Source: Pleurobrachia bachei (Eukaryota > Ctenophora > Tentaculata > Cydippida > Pleurobrachiidae). From it: a stretch of 40,182 nucleotides of DNA. The notes beneath the pieces are model-generated. The model was not told where the DNA came from. It saw only the letters and a program-made list of their open reading frames with translations, and made no database searches. The stretch spans positions 1 to 40,182 of the forward strand of contig AVPN01000560.1 of the NCBI GenBank assembly GCA_000695325.1, given 5' to 3'. Shown here piece after piece: positions 20,223 through 29,772 of the stretch. Made by a program: the position numbers and the translations under genes. Position 1 is the first letter of the stretch. Every line of letters begins with the position of its first letter.

Positions 20223-21043
20223 GAAGTATTTTGTCAGGCTACCAACTTTTTTTTGTGTGAATTCCGCTTATCTAGTCATACTCTGACGGCGTCAGACTGA
20301 CCCATCCCCTGAACCTTGCCCTATATTCTCTCACGAACCTCACCCTGTAACATGTATTTTCTCTAACGAGTGTTTGTCACTGTAACTTGGTGCTCACATT
20401 TTTCCACCTCTCAGGCCCCAGCTTAATGATTGGGTACGATCCGAACCTGGGACAGATTGCAGTTAGATAACCACATTCCGGCATTCGTATCGGCATACAA
20501 ATTGAAGTAAATGAACGGGTTGTCGAGTTCGACTGTCGTCAAATAAATAAATGAACAATTTGTGTTGATAGACCGTCTTTTTGATATTTCATAAATTTCT
20601 GTGTGTTGAGCTGAGTATGGAGGTTGACCCTTCCCAATTGCTGGCAGCAACTACTACTTGCGTAGCAGCAACTACTTGCTGGTACAAGATTCACCAAGTC
20701 AGGGATAAGATTATCTTATTTTACTTACATTACATTTCCCCATCATTCAAATCAATGTGTTTGGTGTTACGTGTGTCTTTTTATATCCGGCTTAGTGGAG
20801 TAGAGGATTCAACCACCCCTTGCCTCTAGCTTTAAATTACGGTCAAATGGCAAAGCTATATTATTTGTGTGTAAATTTCACAAAATGGGACTCCGTCTCA
20901 TTTTGAGAACTCGCTTGAGCGTAGCGCGCGGGGTGGGAATGTTAACATAAAGTGGTGTCAGCATACTCTGTGCGCGTCCCGGGTGTGCGCATTATAGGCT
21001 TCTAGCCCTAATAATATTATATTATTATTTGGGCTAGCAGCGT
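20223..21043. other. Intergenic region with one inverted repeat
   Basis: No gene that I can support. A minus-strand open frame at 20423-20650 (QPPYSAQHTEIYEISK) has no recognisable content. A hairpin-forming sequence at about 20999-21040 pairs TAGCCCTAATAATA with TATTATTATTTGGGCTA. CpG density rises from about 20900. Confidence 0.5.
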
Positions 21044-21260
21044 TTGCCAAACGTTTTCCGGATTTTCACAAGAAATTTAAAATTTGTTTTTTCATCAGAA
21101 ATAAAAAAGCTAAAGGCGCGTAAAATGCGCGCACTCGAACCTGCAGCGTATTCCAATGACTCTGCCGCGCGTTACATTTGCGCGCAGTGTACTTGGTTGT
21201 CCTGCAGTACAGAGCTCCGCGCAGATCCAAAATTTCGCGTCACAGTTTTCAACGATTTTA
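21044..21260. repeat. Dispersed CpG-rich repeat, diverged copy
   Basis: Shares motif order with 7930-8140: an A-rich stretch around GAAATTT, then TCATCAGAAA, a run of GCGCG motifs and CCTGCAGCGTATTCCAA. It lies about 300 bases upstream of the CIR1 start and may overlap its promoter. Confidence 0.55.
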
Positions 21261-21577
21261 AAAATTCGTTTTTTTGTAGCATTTTTTTCTTTCTCCCTCT
21301 CTTTGGACTTGGGCCTTTGATATGGGTGTCTGCTGTCTGTGGACACCCGGACACCCACGAGCGGCGTCCCTATTGATAATTTCACAGTTCTAACTTAGTG
21401 TAATTGTGAATGTGCTTTAACGTTTAACTTTCCACTTTCTCTTGAGAAAGTGATAGTTTTTTTTCTACTGTTTATTCATTAGTGAGTGGTCTTATAAATG
21501 CACAAATTACATTATATTACCAGTCAAATTTCAACTCTAACATCCCAACCTTGTGTTCAGTACAGAGACCAAGCAAG

Positions 21578-23098
21578 ATGGCGTTTGTAAAATTTATGCG
21601 AAACAAGTTCTTCCATCCACACACATATGAAAATCAGAAAAGGACGTGGATCGCAGAGCAGAAACACCTTTCAGAGAAAAAGAAGCAGGAGGAACTTCAA
21701 AAACAGTATCTCAAGGAGCAAGCAATATACGAGAACAAAAATCTACTGAAACATGGGAAAACAACGCAAGATGACAAACTGACTTTCATGTATGAGCCGC
21801 CTTTGGAGTGCCGGAAAAAGGATGAGAAGTTAGAGTTACGGGAGGTCAGATTTGAGTGGCAGAAAACAGCACCTCGAGCGGGTGACTATGCCAAAACCTT
21901 GGATGTTGCAGATCAACCATTTGGTATTGAGGTCCGGAACACTAAGTGTATCAAGTGCGGTGTTTGGGGTCATCAGAACACGGAGCGGGTATGCCCTCTT
22001 TACAACAGTAACATTATCAATGAGAACAACCCCGATCTGGGGAGGCAGGATCCCATGACACTGTTGAGCTCCATGGAAGAGGGGGGGTTGAAGATGCGGA
22101 GGGATGCCATAAACAAGGTTGTAGATGTCCATGATAACAAATACAAGATCCTGGAGGATGATAAACTGGATCCGGAAGTTGCGTTTATCGCCGGGTTGAC
22201 GGATAAGCAGAAGAGGAAGCTGATGAAGAAGTTAAACAAACAGGGATCAGGACCGGCCGGTGGGGTTGGGAAGAAGAAAAAGAACAAGAAAGAGAAGAAA
22301 AGTAAGAAGGAGAAGAAAGAAAAGAAAGAAGTAAATGATGGACCTCCCCCTAAAAACAAGCATCGTGCACCAAAACCATCTGGTGAGAGTGGAGCTATGG
22401 AGAGAAGGCCACCAATGAAAGCAGTAAGAAGGAGGACAGATAGCGGTGGATATACCTCTATCCCACCTAGAAGAAGGCACGATTCAGACAGGAAATCTCC
22501 GCGGCGTAGTGACAAGAGAAAGTTGTCTAGATCTCCTCCCCGTACAACGTCAGACACACACAGAAGGGAGTCCTCCCCCAAGCGGAGGCGAAGTGGCCGG
22601 AGCAGAACTCCTGACAGGAACATTTCTCCCAGTCCAGCTAGGAGACAATCCCCTGAACGAAGGAGGAAGCGAAGTCCAGAAAAACAAAATAGTCCCATGA
22701 GAAAAAGGAAGGATAGTCCCAGTCCAGAAAAACAGCGTCGACGAAGTTCCACTCCAGAGAAGCGGCCACGGGAGGAAAACAGAACGCCAGAAAGGAGAAA
22801 CAGCAGGCGATCTCCCGATAAAAGGAAAAGCAGAAGAAGCCCGAGCCCAGAAAGTGAAGTAACCAAACGAAGCCCGACCCCAGAAAAAAGGAAGAGCCGG
22901 CGAAGTCCCGAGAAACGAAGAAGTCGGCGAAGTCCGAGCCCCGAGAAAAGGCGTCATAAATCTCCTGAAAGGCGGCGAAACAGTCCTGTAAGAAGACGGA
23001 GATCTCCTAATGAAAAACCAGCAGCATCATCTTCCAGACACCCCAGACATGATACCCCAGACTCTAAAAGTTCAGATAACAGCTCAGACAGTGATTGA
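21578..23098 (+). CDS. CIR1: Corepressor interacting with RBPJ (CIR1), complete, single coding exon
   Basis: 506 aa. CIR1 binds the Notch-pathway factor RBPJ and is also a spliceosome-associated nuclear protein. The N-terminus has the conserved Cir_N pattern: FMRNKFFHPHTYENQKRTW, then AEQKHLSEKKKQEELQKQYL, LTFMYEPP and FEWQKTAPR. DQPFGIEVRNTKCIKCGVWG follows, with a CCHC knuckle at Cys124, Cys127, His132 and Cys139. VAFIAGLTDKQKRKLMKKL is also conserved. The rest is a Lys-rich stretch and then a long Arg/Ser/Pro tail with many RRSPSPEKR-like repeats, as in splicing-related proteins. The start is set by homology; the frame is open further upstream, and a possible acceptor at 21559-21560 suggests a 5' UTR intron. 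The repeat region drives long false frames on the other strand. Confidence 0.92.
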   Translation: MAFVKFMRNKFFHPHTYENQKRTWIAEQKHLSEKKKQEELQKQYLKEQAIYENKNLLKHGKTTQDDKLTFMYEPPLECRKKDEKLELREVRFEWQKTAPRAGDYAKTLDVADQPFGIEVRNTKCIKCGVWGHQNTERVCPLYNSNIINENNPDLGRQDPMTLLSSMEEGGLKMRRDAINKVVDVHDNKYKILEDDKLDPEVAFIAGLTDKQKRKLMKKLNKQGSGPAGGVGKKKKNKKEKKSKKEKKEKKEVNDGPPPKNKHRAPKPSGESGAMERRPPMKAVRRRTDSGGYTSIPPRRRHDSDRKSPRRSDKRKLSRSPPRTTSDTHRRESSPKRRRSGRSRTPDRNISPSPARRQSPERRRKRSPEKQNSPMRKRKDSPSPEKQRRRSSTPEKRPREENRTPERRNSRRSPDKRKSRRSPSPESEVTKRSPTPEKRKSRRSPEKRRSRRSPSPEKRRHKSPERRRNSPVRRRRSPNEKPAASSSRHPRHDTPDSKSSDNSSDSD

Positions 23099-23503
23099 AA
23101 TATTATGTGAATTGTTATGGGAATTTGGAATATGTAGTTACTCTGGACTCAGAAAAAAGACATGACCAGAGAAATATTTTGTGAGAAATGTGAGTTTTAT
23201 AAAATGTGGGGGTGGAAGTGATTATCAGTATAATATTGAAACCAGGTTGTAAAACTGTAATTCCAGCTCTTATTGATGATGTCTCCCTGTTTTCTCGCTC
23301 TCTCAAAACCCGTGTTTTTCTCGTACTGAAGTTTCCTTTCTAGATTGCCCCTCCCCCCCTAAACCTCTCCAATTTGACACATAAAATAATATTCAACTCT
23401 TGAAGTACCCAACAACCCTTGCTAACATGTATTCCAGTAACCCAGTTTCCCCAGTAACTAGATCCCAATTAAACTAACCACCTTCTCCAGAGAGAGGCAT
23501 CAG
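23099..23503. other. Spacer between CIR1 and DcpS
   Basis: About 400 bases on the same strand between two genes, with no further gene seen. A possible acceptor (GGCATCAG) sits directly before the DcpS ATG, so the DcpS leader may contain an intron or be trans-spliced. Confidence 0.5.
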
Positions 23504-24635
23504 ATGAACGGTTCTGAAGCCAAGAAACCCAAACTAGATGAATCTCCAGTCGGGGGTGATATTAGTACCTACTCTATTACAGAGCTACTTGGTCAGAGTG
23601 ATGATGGGCGGGTAGTGTTCACGCTGGGAGAGATTAGAGGGAAGGAGGGTCCTGCTGTGGTGTTGTTTGAGGTGAACAGTATCAATGAGGAGAAAGTGAG
23701 GGAGTTCTTATCGCCCAAATCAGGTAAGTTCGGCCGACCGACACAACTAAACAACCAATCATAACTCATTATTTAGGTCACGTGACTGGTTATCAGCCAA
23801 TCAGGGACCGGTATTTCCTGGTGTTGGGTAAGGAACACAACAATCCCTCAAGCTCATTTCAATTTAATTAGGTACTAAGGAAATAATTCATTCTCTCTGA
23901 TCAATTCCATCTTTTTCAGAGTTAAAACTCAAGATGCAGAATGATATTTTCTACGTGTTTCACCTCAACCCTCCAGCCTGGACTAACTCCCTCAAAACGA
24001 CAGTTATCCACCCCGCTACAGAGAAAATCATCAACAAATTCAAACAAAAACCAGCGTATTTAGTGGAGGAAACCCCGGAGATATACAACACGGTGACCCG
24101 ACCCTACATAATGGATCACCTCAGTGATATGCAGTGGGTGGATAACCTACTGTCTGGTAAAAGTGAAGCAGATAGGGTGATTCTGAGGAAACACGGTCCT
24201 AAAGAGGGGTATGTTCTAACCGCAGACCTAAAATGGGACATGTCGAGTACTGAGAATTTGTACTGTTTAGCGATAGTTGAAGATAAGGAGATTTACAGTA
24301 TCAGAGATTTGAATCAGTCCCACTTACCAATGTTAAAAGAACTCCGTGATTCGTGTCTTACTGCCATCAAGGAGAAATTCAAGGTTCCCAAATCTCTTCT
24401 CCGGGTTTATTTCCACTACCAGCCGGCTTACTATCGCCTTCACATCCACTTTGCACACATGAGGTATGCGGTGGGTGCTCCGGTTATAGGGAAATCAGTC
24501 TCCTTGCTAGATATCATTAAGAATATTGAGCTGGACAATGATTATTATAAGAAGGCCACCCTGTGTTATTATATCAAAGATGGGCATGCTCTAAGTGATA
24601 CTCTAGATAAACATGGTCTTATTGAGCGGGAATAG
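23504..24635 (+). CDS. DCPS: Scavenger mRNA decapping enzyme DcpS, complete, 2 exons
   Basis: Exons 23504-23723 and 23920-24635 join in phase to 311 aa (human 337). DcpS hydrolyses the residual cap after 3'-to-5' mRNA decay. Family landmarks: MQNDIFYVFHLNPPAW, KTTVIHPATEKII, SDMQWVDNLLSGKSEADRVI, TADLKWD, SIRDLNQSHLPMLKELRD and the HIT region VYFHYQPAYYRLHIHFAHM near residues 237-255. In the usual HxHxH motif the first His is Arg here (Arg246), while the catalytic middle His248 and the third His250 remain. An extra His follows at 253. The intron carries a diverged hAT-like element starting almost at the donor. The gene otherwise looks intact. Confidence 0.95.
23728..23833. mobile_element. Diverged hAT-like MITE in the DcpS intron
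   Basis: Inverted relative to the copy at 19713-19820 and clearly similar in the centre, sharing TTATTTAGGTCACGTGACTG, GGTTATCA and CCAATCAGG, then GTATTTCCTG. The left end GGCCGACCGA is recognisable, and the right end has drifted. It begins within five bases of the donor and fills about half of the 196-bp intron. Confidence 0.7.
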
Positions 24636-24963
24636 AACATGATATCTCGTAAGGGGTTGTCCCAGTTGTCAGAACTGCAATACTTTGCAGAGCAATTGAG
24701 AACAGTGGAAGGACTTTGTTGACTTTTTGTGTATATTACCGGTTATTTTAATAGGGAGTTTGGGGTTTTTTAAATTTTATTTGAAAAGTCAAAGAGTGTG
24801 TGCCAAAGATCTATTGAACGTCTTTCATTTGTTGGAAGTTTTACATATATGTATTTAACAACTATTGATTATTTTATGGCAGTGTGCTGTCTTTTCTTTG
24901 TCACTTGCACTCCCCCTTCTTTATCCCTCCCTCCTTCCCTAATCACCAAACTCCCCCATCTAG
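24636..24963. other. Spacer between DcpS and the next gene
   Basis: AT-rich 3' flank and then a pyrimidine-rich stretch (CTCCCTCCTTCCC) ending in an acceptor-like CATCTAG just before the next ATG. No gene is seen. Confidence 0.5.
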
Positions 24964-26652
24964 ATGGTAAGACTAAGGGGGAACCGAGGAACCTCCCCCG
25001 AGAAAGGCCGGTCCCTTCGCACCTCCACCTCATCAGGACCTACCAACCCTGCTCCTCCCAAGAAACCTTCCAAGAAAGGGAAGGGGAAGGTGGAAACCCC
25101 AAAGATACCCAAAACTAAGGTTGAGAGGATAAAAGATACATTCAACACGTCGCCTCCAAAGAGTGAAGGAACGAGTTTAAGAGGTAGGAAACAGGACACT
25201 ACCACAGCAGCAAACCCTCTCGAGCCAGATCCCTCACTAATTGATCCTGTTGACAGTATTCCCGTTGAAACAGAGGGAAAGGGGAGAGGAAGGAAGAGGA
25301 AAGGGGTTGAGTCAGCTGTGGTGGAGACCGAGAAGAAGAAGGGTGGTAGAGGAAAAAGGAAACTCGCACAAGATGTACCCAGTTCAGAACCACTACAAGA
25401 TGAACCTGAACCTGTTACAAAACAGCCTGCTATTGAACCTACTACTACAAAATCAGCACCAGTAGCTACATCTGTACCTACATCTTCTACCGAACCTGAA
25501 CCTGAATCAATTTCCCCTGAGCCTGTGCTAGCCGAACCTGCACCTGAACCAAAGTTAGCCGAGCCTTCACCTGTTCCTGTCAAGGAAACCTCAGCTGGTG
25601 TGGTGTACACAGTGGGTAGCAGGAAATCTCTCACCACAGGGGAGCCTGAAACAGTGTTAAAGTTATACAACACTGTAACACAGAAAAAGAAACATGTTGC
25701 TGAATGGGTCGATTCTCTACAAACACCTGCCTCGGTACCCGATCCTAAAACTCCGGAAATGGACTTCAAAGAGCCCCTGGCCCCTCTTGATAAGTCAGTT
25801 GATGGATCTAGGAATAGTGGTTCTAGGAGTCTGCGACCCAAGAAGCATATCAACACCGCAGACAAAGAACGAGAAATGGATTCATTAATCACCAAAATGA
25901 CGAAGGAATCCCGTATCCCGATCTACAAATCACCCGTTAAAAAGGCGTCTACTGATCTAGAGATCCAGGTTGGGAATGAGGAAAATGATCTCTCCATCTG
26001 TTCCTTCCTTCTCGCTAAACGGAAACGTCGAACAAAATCAGCCGAAACTCCTCCACCTCCCACTACCCCCTCCACTCCCACAGTTCAGGATGGTAAATTA
26101 GCAGAGTTAGAACGGAGTATGAACCTATTTGAGTGTAACCTTACACCCATCTCAAATAACAAATCGGGAAACAGTTCACGACTAGCTCTAAAACCTCACA
26201 TCAAATCCAAAACTGCCGAGAAAGCTGAACCTCCAAAAGCGAAACGGTTTAAATCACAACTGCGTACCCCTGTACGGCAAGTGTTATAAACAAGTGGAAG
26301 AAGAGGAAAAAGAAGAGGAGGAAGAGGAAGAGGAGGGTTATTCGATGTATCCACTGAGTGAAGATTGTTCTGTTGCAGAGACAGCAGGAAGGAAAGCTAA
26401 ACAGCGTGATCCGGCCCCAACTACTGCAGTAAACGAAGAGGTAATGATTAGATTCATTTGTCTTATTGTAATCTCTCTTAGTAAAGATCCTCTCTTTCTG
26501 TTATTGTTGTTATCGTCCCGTTATCCTATTTTGTCAGTTTTTGTTAGTTAAAGCTCTCACGTTGTTTTTTATTTCAGGCGTATGAGAGATGGGTCGCGGA
26601 ACACGAATCTGACTTCAAAAAGTTTGATGCCATGGAACTAGTTGTTGAATAA
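24964..26652 (+). CDS. Basic low-complexity nuclear-type protein with sororin-like C-terminus
   Basis: The first exon is open from ATG 24964 to a stop at 26287-26289 (441 aa). It is rich in Lys, Pro, Glu and Thr, with SPEKGRS, GRGRKRKGVE, repeated EP units and SRIPIYKSPVKK. Two further exons, 26379-26440 and 26578-26652, join in phase and end WVAEHESDFKKFDAMELVVE. This resembles the conserved sororin (CDCA5) C-terminus, EWAAAMNAEFEAAEQFDLLVE in human as I recall it. Sororin protects cohesin on replicated chromosomes. The donor linking the long exon to 26379 must be phase 1. Candidates are GATG|GTAAAT near 26091 or a weak site near 26267, and I cannot choose between them. An acidic stretch (EEEEKEEEEEEEEGYSMYP) lies between and may be coding. 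Without splicing, a 441-residue form lacking the tail would be made. Confidence 0.6.
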
Positions 26653-27368
26653 CACACCACCAGAAACACTCTTGACTCAGACCACTAACTGTTATAATTT
26701 AGCATATTTCGAACTTTTTAAAGCGTTGAAAGCGTACTACAGTTATGAAAAAGGCTCTACTGTTTACATAAAGCAGAGTGCTGCAAAGACTTTTTAACTA
26801 CAGCATGTACTGGACTCTTTTTTGATATAAATTCGTTTTTATGTTATTTATAAAGATATTATTTTTCATTCTCCCGACCATAAATAGCACGAATGTTTTC
26901 CATTTTACTGCTCAATCTGTGGCTGCACCTCTCTGTGAAATGTGCGCGCGGACGACATAGGACGCGCATGTGATAAAAGTAGTCAATGTCAGTCTTTCAA
27001 ATACAAGAAGTACATTACATTTTCTTGTACTCATTTTAACTCGGCATTATTTTGGGTTCTTGGGTTCTAGCTCATTAACTATTGGGAAATGTTTGGGCGT
27101 TCAAGGAAAAACTACAGATCGTACTCAAAGCAGAATATGTAACCCTTTGCTATAATGGCCATTATACTATAGGAAAGATTTAGAGGGGGCCGAGAGCTGA
27201 CCTTTCGTGATATAGTTCAAACTCCAGTAGGGGCTCTCCATTCAGCTAAATACCTTTTCATCGCTAGGACAGCTCTCTATTTTTCTTATGGATGACAAAT
27301 AATATTTCAGCCTGTTATAATAGTCCCGGGGGCGGCTCGTGGCCTTCGGCAATGAACTGCCCTAAACG
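26653..27368. other. Intergenic, no gene seen
   Basis: Likely 3' UTR of the upstream gene, then AT-rich sequence and a short GC-rich patch near 27330-27360. I see no RNA gene or element that I can name. Confidence 0.4.
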
Positions 27369-27510
27369 TCTGGCCTGAGGCGATAGTCCCGCTGTCTTCA
27401 ATTGCTCATGTTTTATTACTCTTAAAGGTTAGTTTAGAATGCTACTCTCAGAAAACTATTATGAGAGGATGGCCAAAACTTAAGTAGGTACAATGTCGAT
27501 AAAACATTAT
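27369..27510. repeat. 142-bp direct repeat, left copy
   Basis: Base-for-base identical to 29022-29163 by my reading, in the same orientation. It begins TCTGGCCTGAGGCGATAGTC and ends GATAAAACATTAT. It has no open frame and no known RNA motif that I recognise. Confidence 0.85.
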
Positions 27511-27953
27511 TCCTTTGGTGCCGCCCACTTCCAGTCCCACTGGCTGTTTAGTTGTACCCCAGCGAGGATATTTGTCGGTGAGACCGACGTACAAACATCG
27601 ACCGGGATACCAGCCCTTAGGACCGCACCCGTACTACGTACAAGTCTTGGGTGTCCTTTTCCTGGGGAGATCCGCGGACCGTCACCCATTTGGGATGGAA
27701 AAGGACTGGCGATGCTGGATGGACGTTTAGCCTTTTCCTACCGGAATAGGCCCCAAAGTAGACTATAATAATAAAGTATTATCTTCTGCCCGGGGGGGCT
27801 TTCATATCGCATTGGTCACTCCTACATTTCTGGCTCTAAGGCACAGTAGCACACTCTGTATGCAATGCGGAGGTCCAGCTAAGGGTAAAAATAATATTGT
27901 ATAAGGAAAAATAATATGTGATAAGGTGGTGCCCCAGATTGCTTTTGTTTTAT
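27511..27953. other. GC-richer unidentified block between the 142-bp repeats
   Basis: Noticeably richer in G and C than its surroundings (for example CCGACGTACAAACATCGACC), with overlapping open frames on both strands (27493-27768 plus, 27507-27689 minus). None has recognisable protein content. It may be part of a repeated element. Confidence 0.35.
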
Positions 27954-28220
27954 TTATTCATGTTCGTCGCGGAATAATCCACTTTTCGTTGTGAGTTTTG
28001 TTAGTTTGGGGAGGTTGAAATTATCCTCGCCATACACCTCCATGTTGATGGTGTTGTAGTCGAGTCTGTATTTGAGTGCATCCAATCTGGGGCACGCGAT
28101 AAGTACGTGTTCTGAGTTTTCTTTTATTCCGCATATATTATCACAGTTGGGATTTATTGCGTTGTCTCTGTGGTTTCTTGATGATGCTAGGTTGTTCTGG
28201 CCTGACAGGGCCAAAGTCAT
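27954..28220 (-). mobile_element. LINE fragment with C-terminal zinc-finger motif
   Basis: The minus-strand frame contains CDNICGIKENSEHVLIACPR, a CxxxC...H...C arrangement like that following the reverse transcriptase of many non-LTR elements, preceded by HRDNAINPN. No reverse transcriptase is visible beside it. It lies between the two 142-bp repeats. Confidence 0.5.
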
Positions 28221-29021
28221 CTGTCTTATCGTGGATTTGGTTTTGAAGCCGAGCTTCCCGTAATTTCTATATATTTTAGTTATTGTGTTATTTTAGACAT
28301 ATCAAGAGCGTGCAAGGTGGAAATGAGGTCTTATCTTGTCTGATCTGGCGTTAGCACTACAGCTGCTGTGACGTGTTGTATCTGTCTCGAAGCTCGTTGT
28401 TCCCGGGGACTCCTGTGTGTCTGCGCCCGGTTTGAGTGTCTTTCACAGGTGGCTGTTGTCGCGTGTTACGTTGTTGTAACCTACGTTTGTGTGTTTGGGG
28501 ACTATTTGTGTGTTGTTTACTGTTTATTTGGCCAGCGTTTATTTCACTTTTAAGAAGTTGTTTCTGAAGTTTGGTATAGATATGTAGGTCCCCAAAGGGG
28601 TGACCTTTCATGTTTGGGTTTGGTGCCGTTTGAAAATTTGGGGCTCGATACCCTGAGAGAGAGTGAGAGACATACAACAACATGTAAACAGCCTGCCAGC
28701 GCTCACGTACGTCCGCACTGTATTATTTTCTTCCACCGGGATTAATGATTACGGGAGAACGGCTTGAAATATCTCTTAGAGTCTCCGGATGGTTACTCAG
28801 GGGACCTAGAGCTAACTTTTGACACCCATGGTTTTACCCCAAGTTGAAAAAATTTAGTCGGGTTTTTGTTATGATCAACAACATTTCAAGTGCTGATTAC
28901 ACCATGATGAAAACAGTTTGTGAAAAAGTAACACCTGTTTAGAGGTCGTGTCGAGGCTCCAAACAGATGTGACAAAAGCTGGAACAATTGAGAGGGTAAG
29001 ATCTACTTATCGACTCTACTA
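28221..29021. other. Unidentified sequence, possibly retroelement-derived
   Basis: A minus-strand open frame (28357-28683) rich in Gln, Asn, Lys and Thr continues upstream of the LINE fragment on the same strand and could be part of it, but there is no recognisable domain. No other gene is seen. Confidence 0.3.
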
Positions 29022-29163
29022 TCTGGCCTGAGGCGATAGTCCCGCTGTCTTCAATTGCTCATGTTTTATTACTCTTAAAGGTTAGTTTAGAATGCTACTC
29101 TCAGAAAACTATTATGAGAGGATGGCCAAAACTTAAGTAGGTACAATGTCGATAAAACATTAT
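29022..29163. repeat. 142-bp direct repeat, right copy
   Basis: Identical partner of 27369-27510, 1,653 bases away. After the repeat the sequence AATAAAACATTATG echoes the repeat end. Confidence 0.85.
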
Positions 29164-29652
29164 AATAAAACATTATGAAATTGCGGTGATAGATAATATC
29201 AGCAAGCGTCGATACAGCAACCACAAAACTGTCCCAGAATCTGTCGACTTTCTTAATTCTTGGTTAATACGCCAGGCATTTTAATCGCTTACGATAATTA
29301 TCGTATCAGTCCCCACCCCGCGATTATCTTGAGTCGCCTGACACCGTCTTAAAATAAAAAATTCAATGATTATCCAGGACATACCAGACACCATTATTGT
29401 ATCGGAATGTTTACCACAATATTAGCACGTTTATCGAGTCATCAAATTTAAAGGAAGTGCAGCCACACAGATTATCGAATATATCGTTCTTCGCCTCAAT
29501 AATTTTATGACTTAAGTGACTCCAGAAATGAAGTGCAAAGTCATCCACATGGTAGTGGGTTTATTGTTCTCTGGCTTTCTCTCTCCCTCCCTAATCTCTT
29601 TCTTTCTTTATTTATTTCTCTCTTCTTCTATCAGCTCTCTCTCTCTCTCTAT

Positions 29653-29772
29653 GTCGGAACCCGATTTAATGGCACCCTCGGGGGAAAAGTATATGTCCGC
29701 TAAATCGGGGTCAAATGCTATTACTTTCCTATATCGGCGAAGATTATCTTGCCATTAAATTGGGGTGCCGTT
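29653..29772. mobile_element. Pogo-like MITE relative, diverged
   Basis: Imperfect inverted ends GTCGGAACCCGATTTAATGG and CCATTAAATTGGGGTGCCG, with an internal CTAAATCGGGGTCAAATGCT. These share the CCCGATTTA core of the element at 4411-4565. More decayed than the other copies. Confidence 0.65.

Noticed and set aside
22000-22957. Long minus-strand open frames opposite CIR1
   Set aside because: They are the reverse of the Arg/Ser/Pro-rich tail. The resulting Leu/Phe-rich composition has no recognisable domain, and CIR1 explains the conservation on the plus strand.
24960-25895. Minus-strand open frame of about 310 codons
   Set aside because: Mirror of the Lys/Glu/Pro-rich plus-strand exon. Ser/Gly/Val repeats opposite EP repeats are expected from composition.
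27511-27780. An rRNA or snRNA fragment in the GC-rich block
   Set aside because: I compared it from memory with U1, U2, U4, U5, U6 and common rRNA core motifs and found no convincing match.
29516-29758. Plus-strand open frame with a Leu/Ser-rich hydrophobic run
   Set aside because: It is made of a CT microsatellite running into the pogo-like element, with no protein signature.
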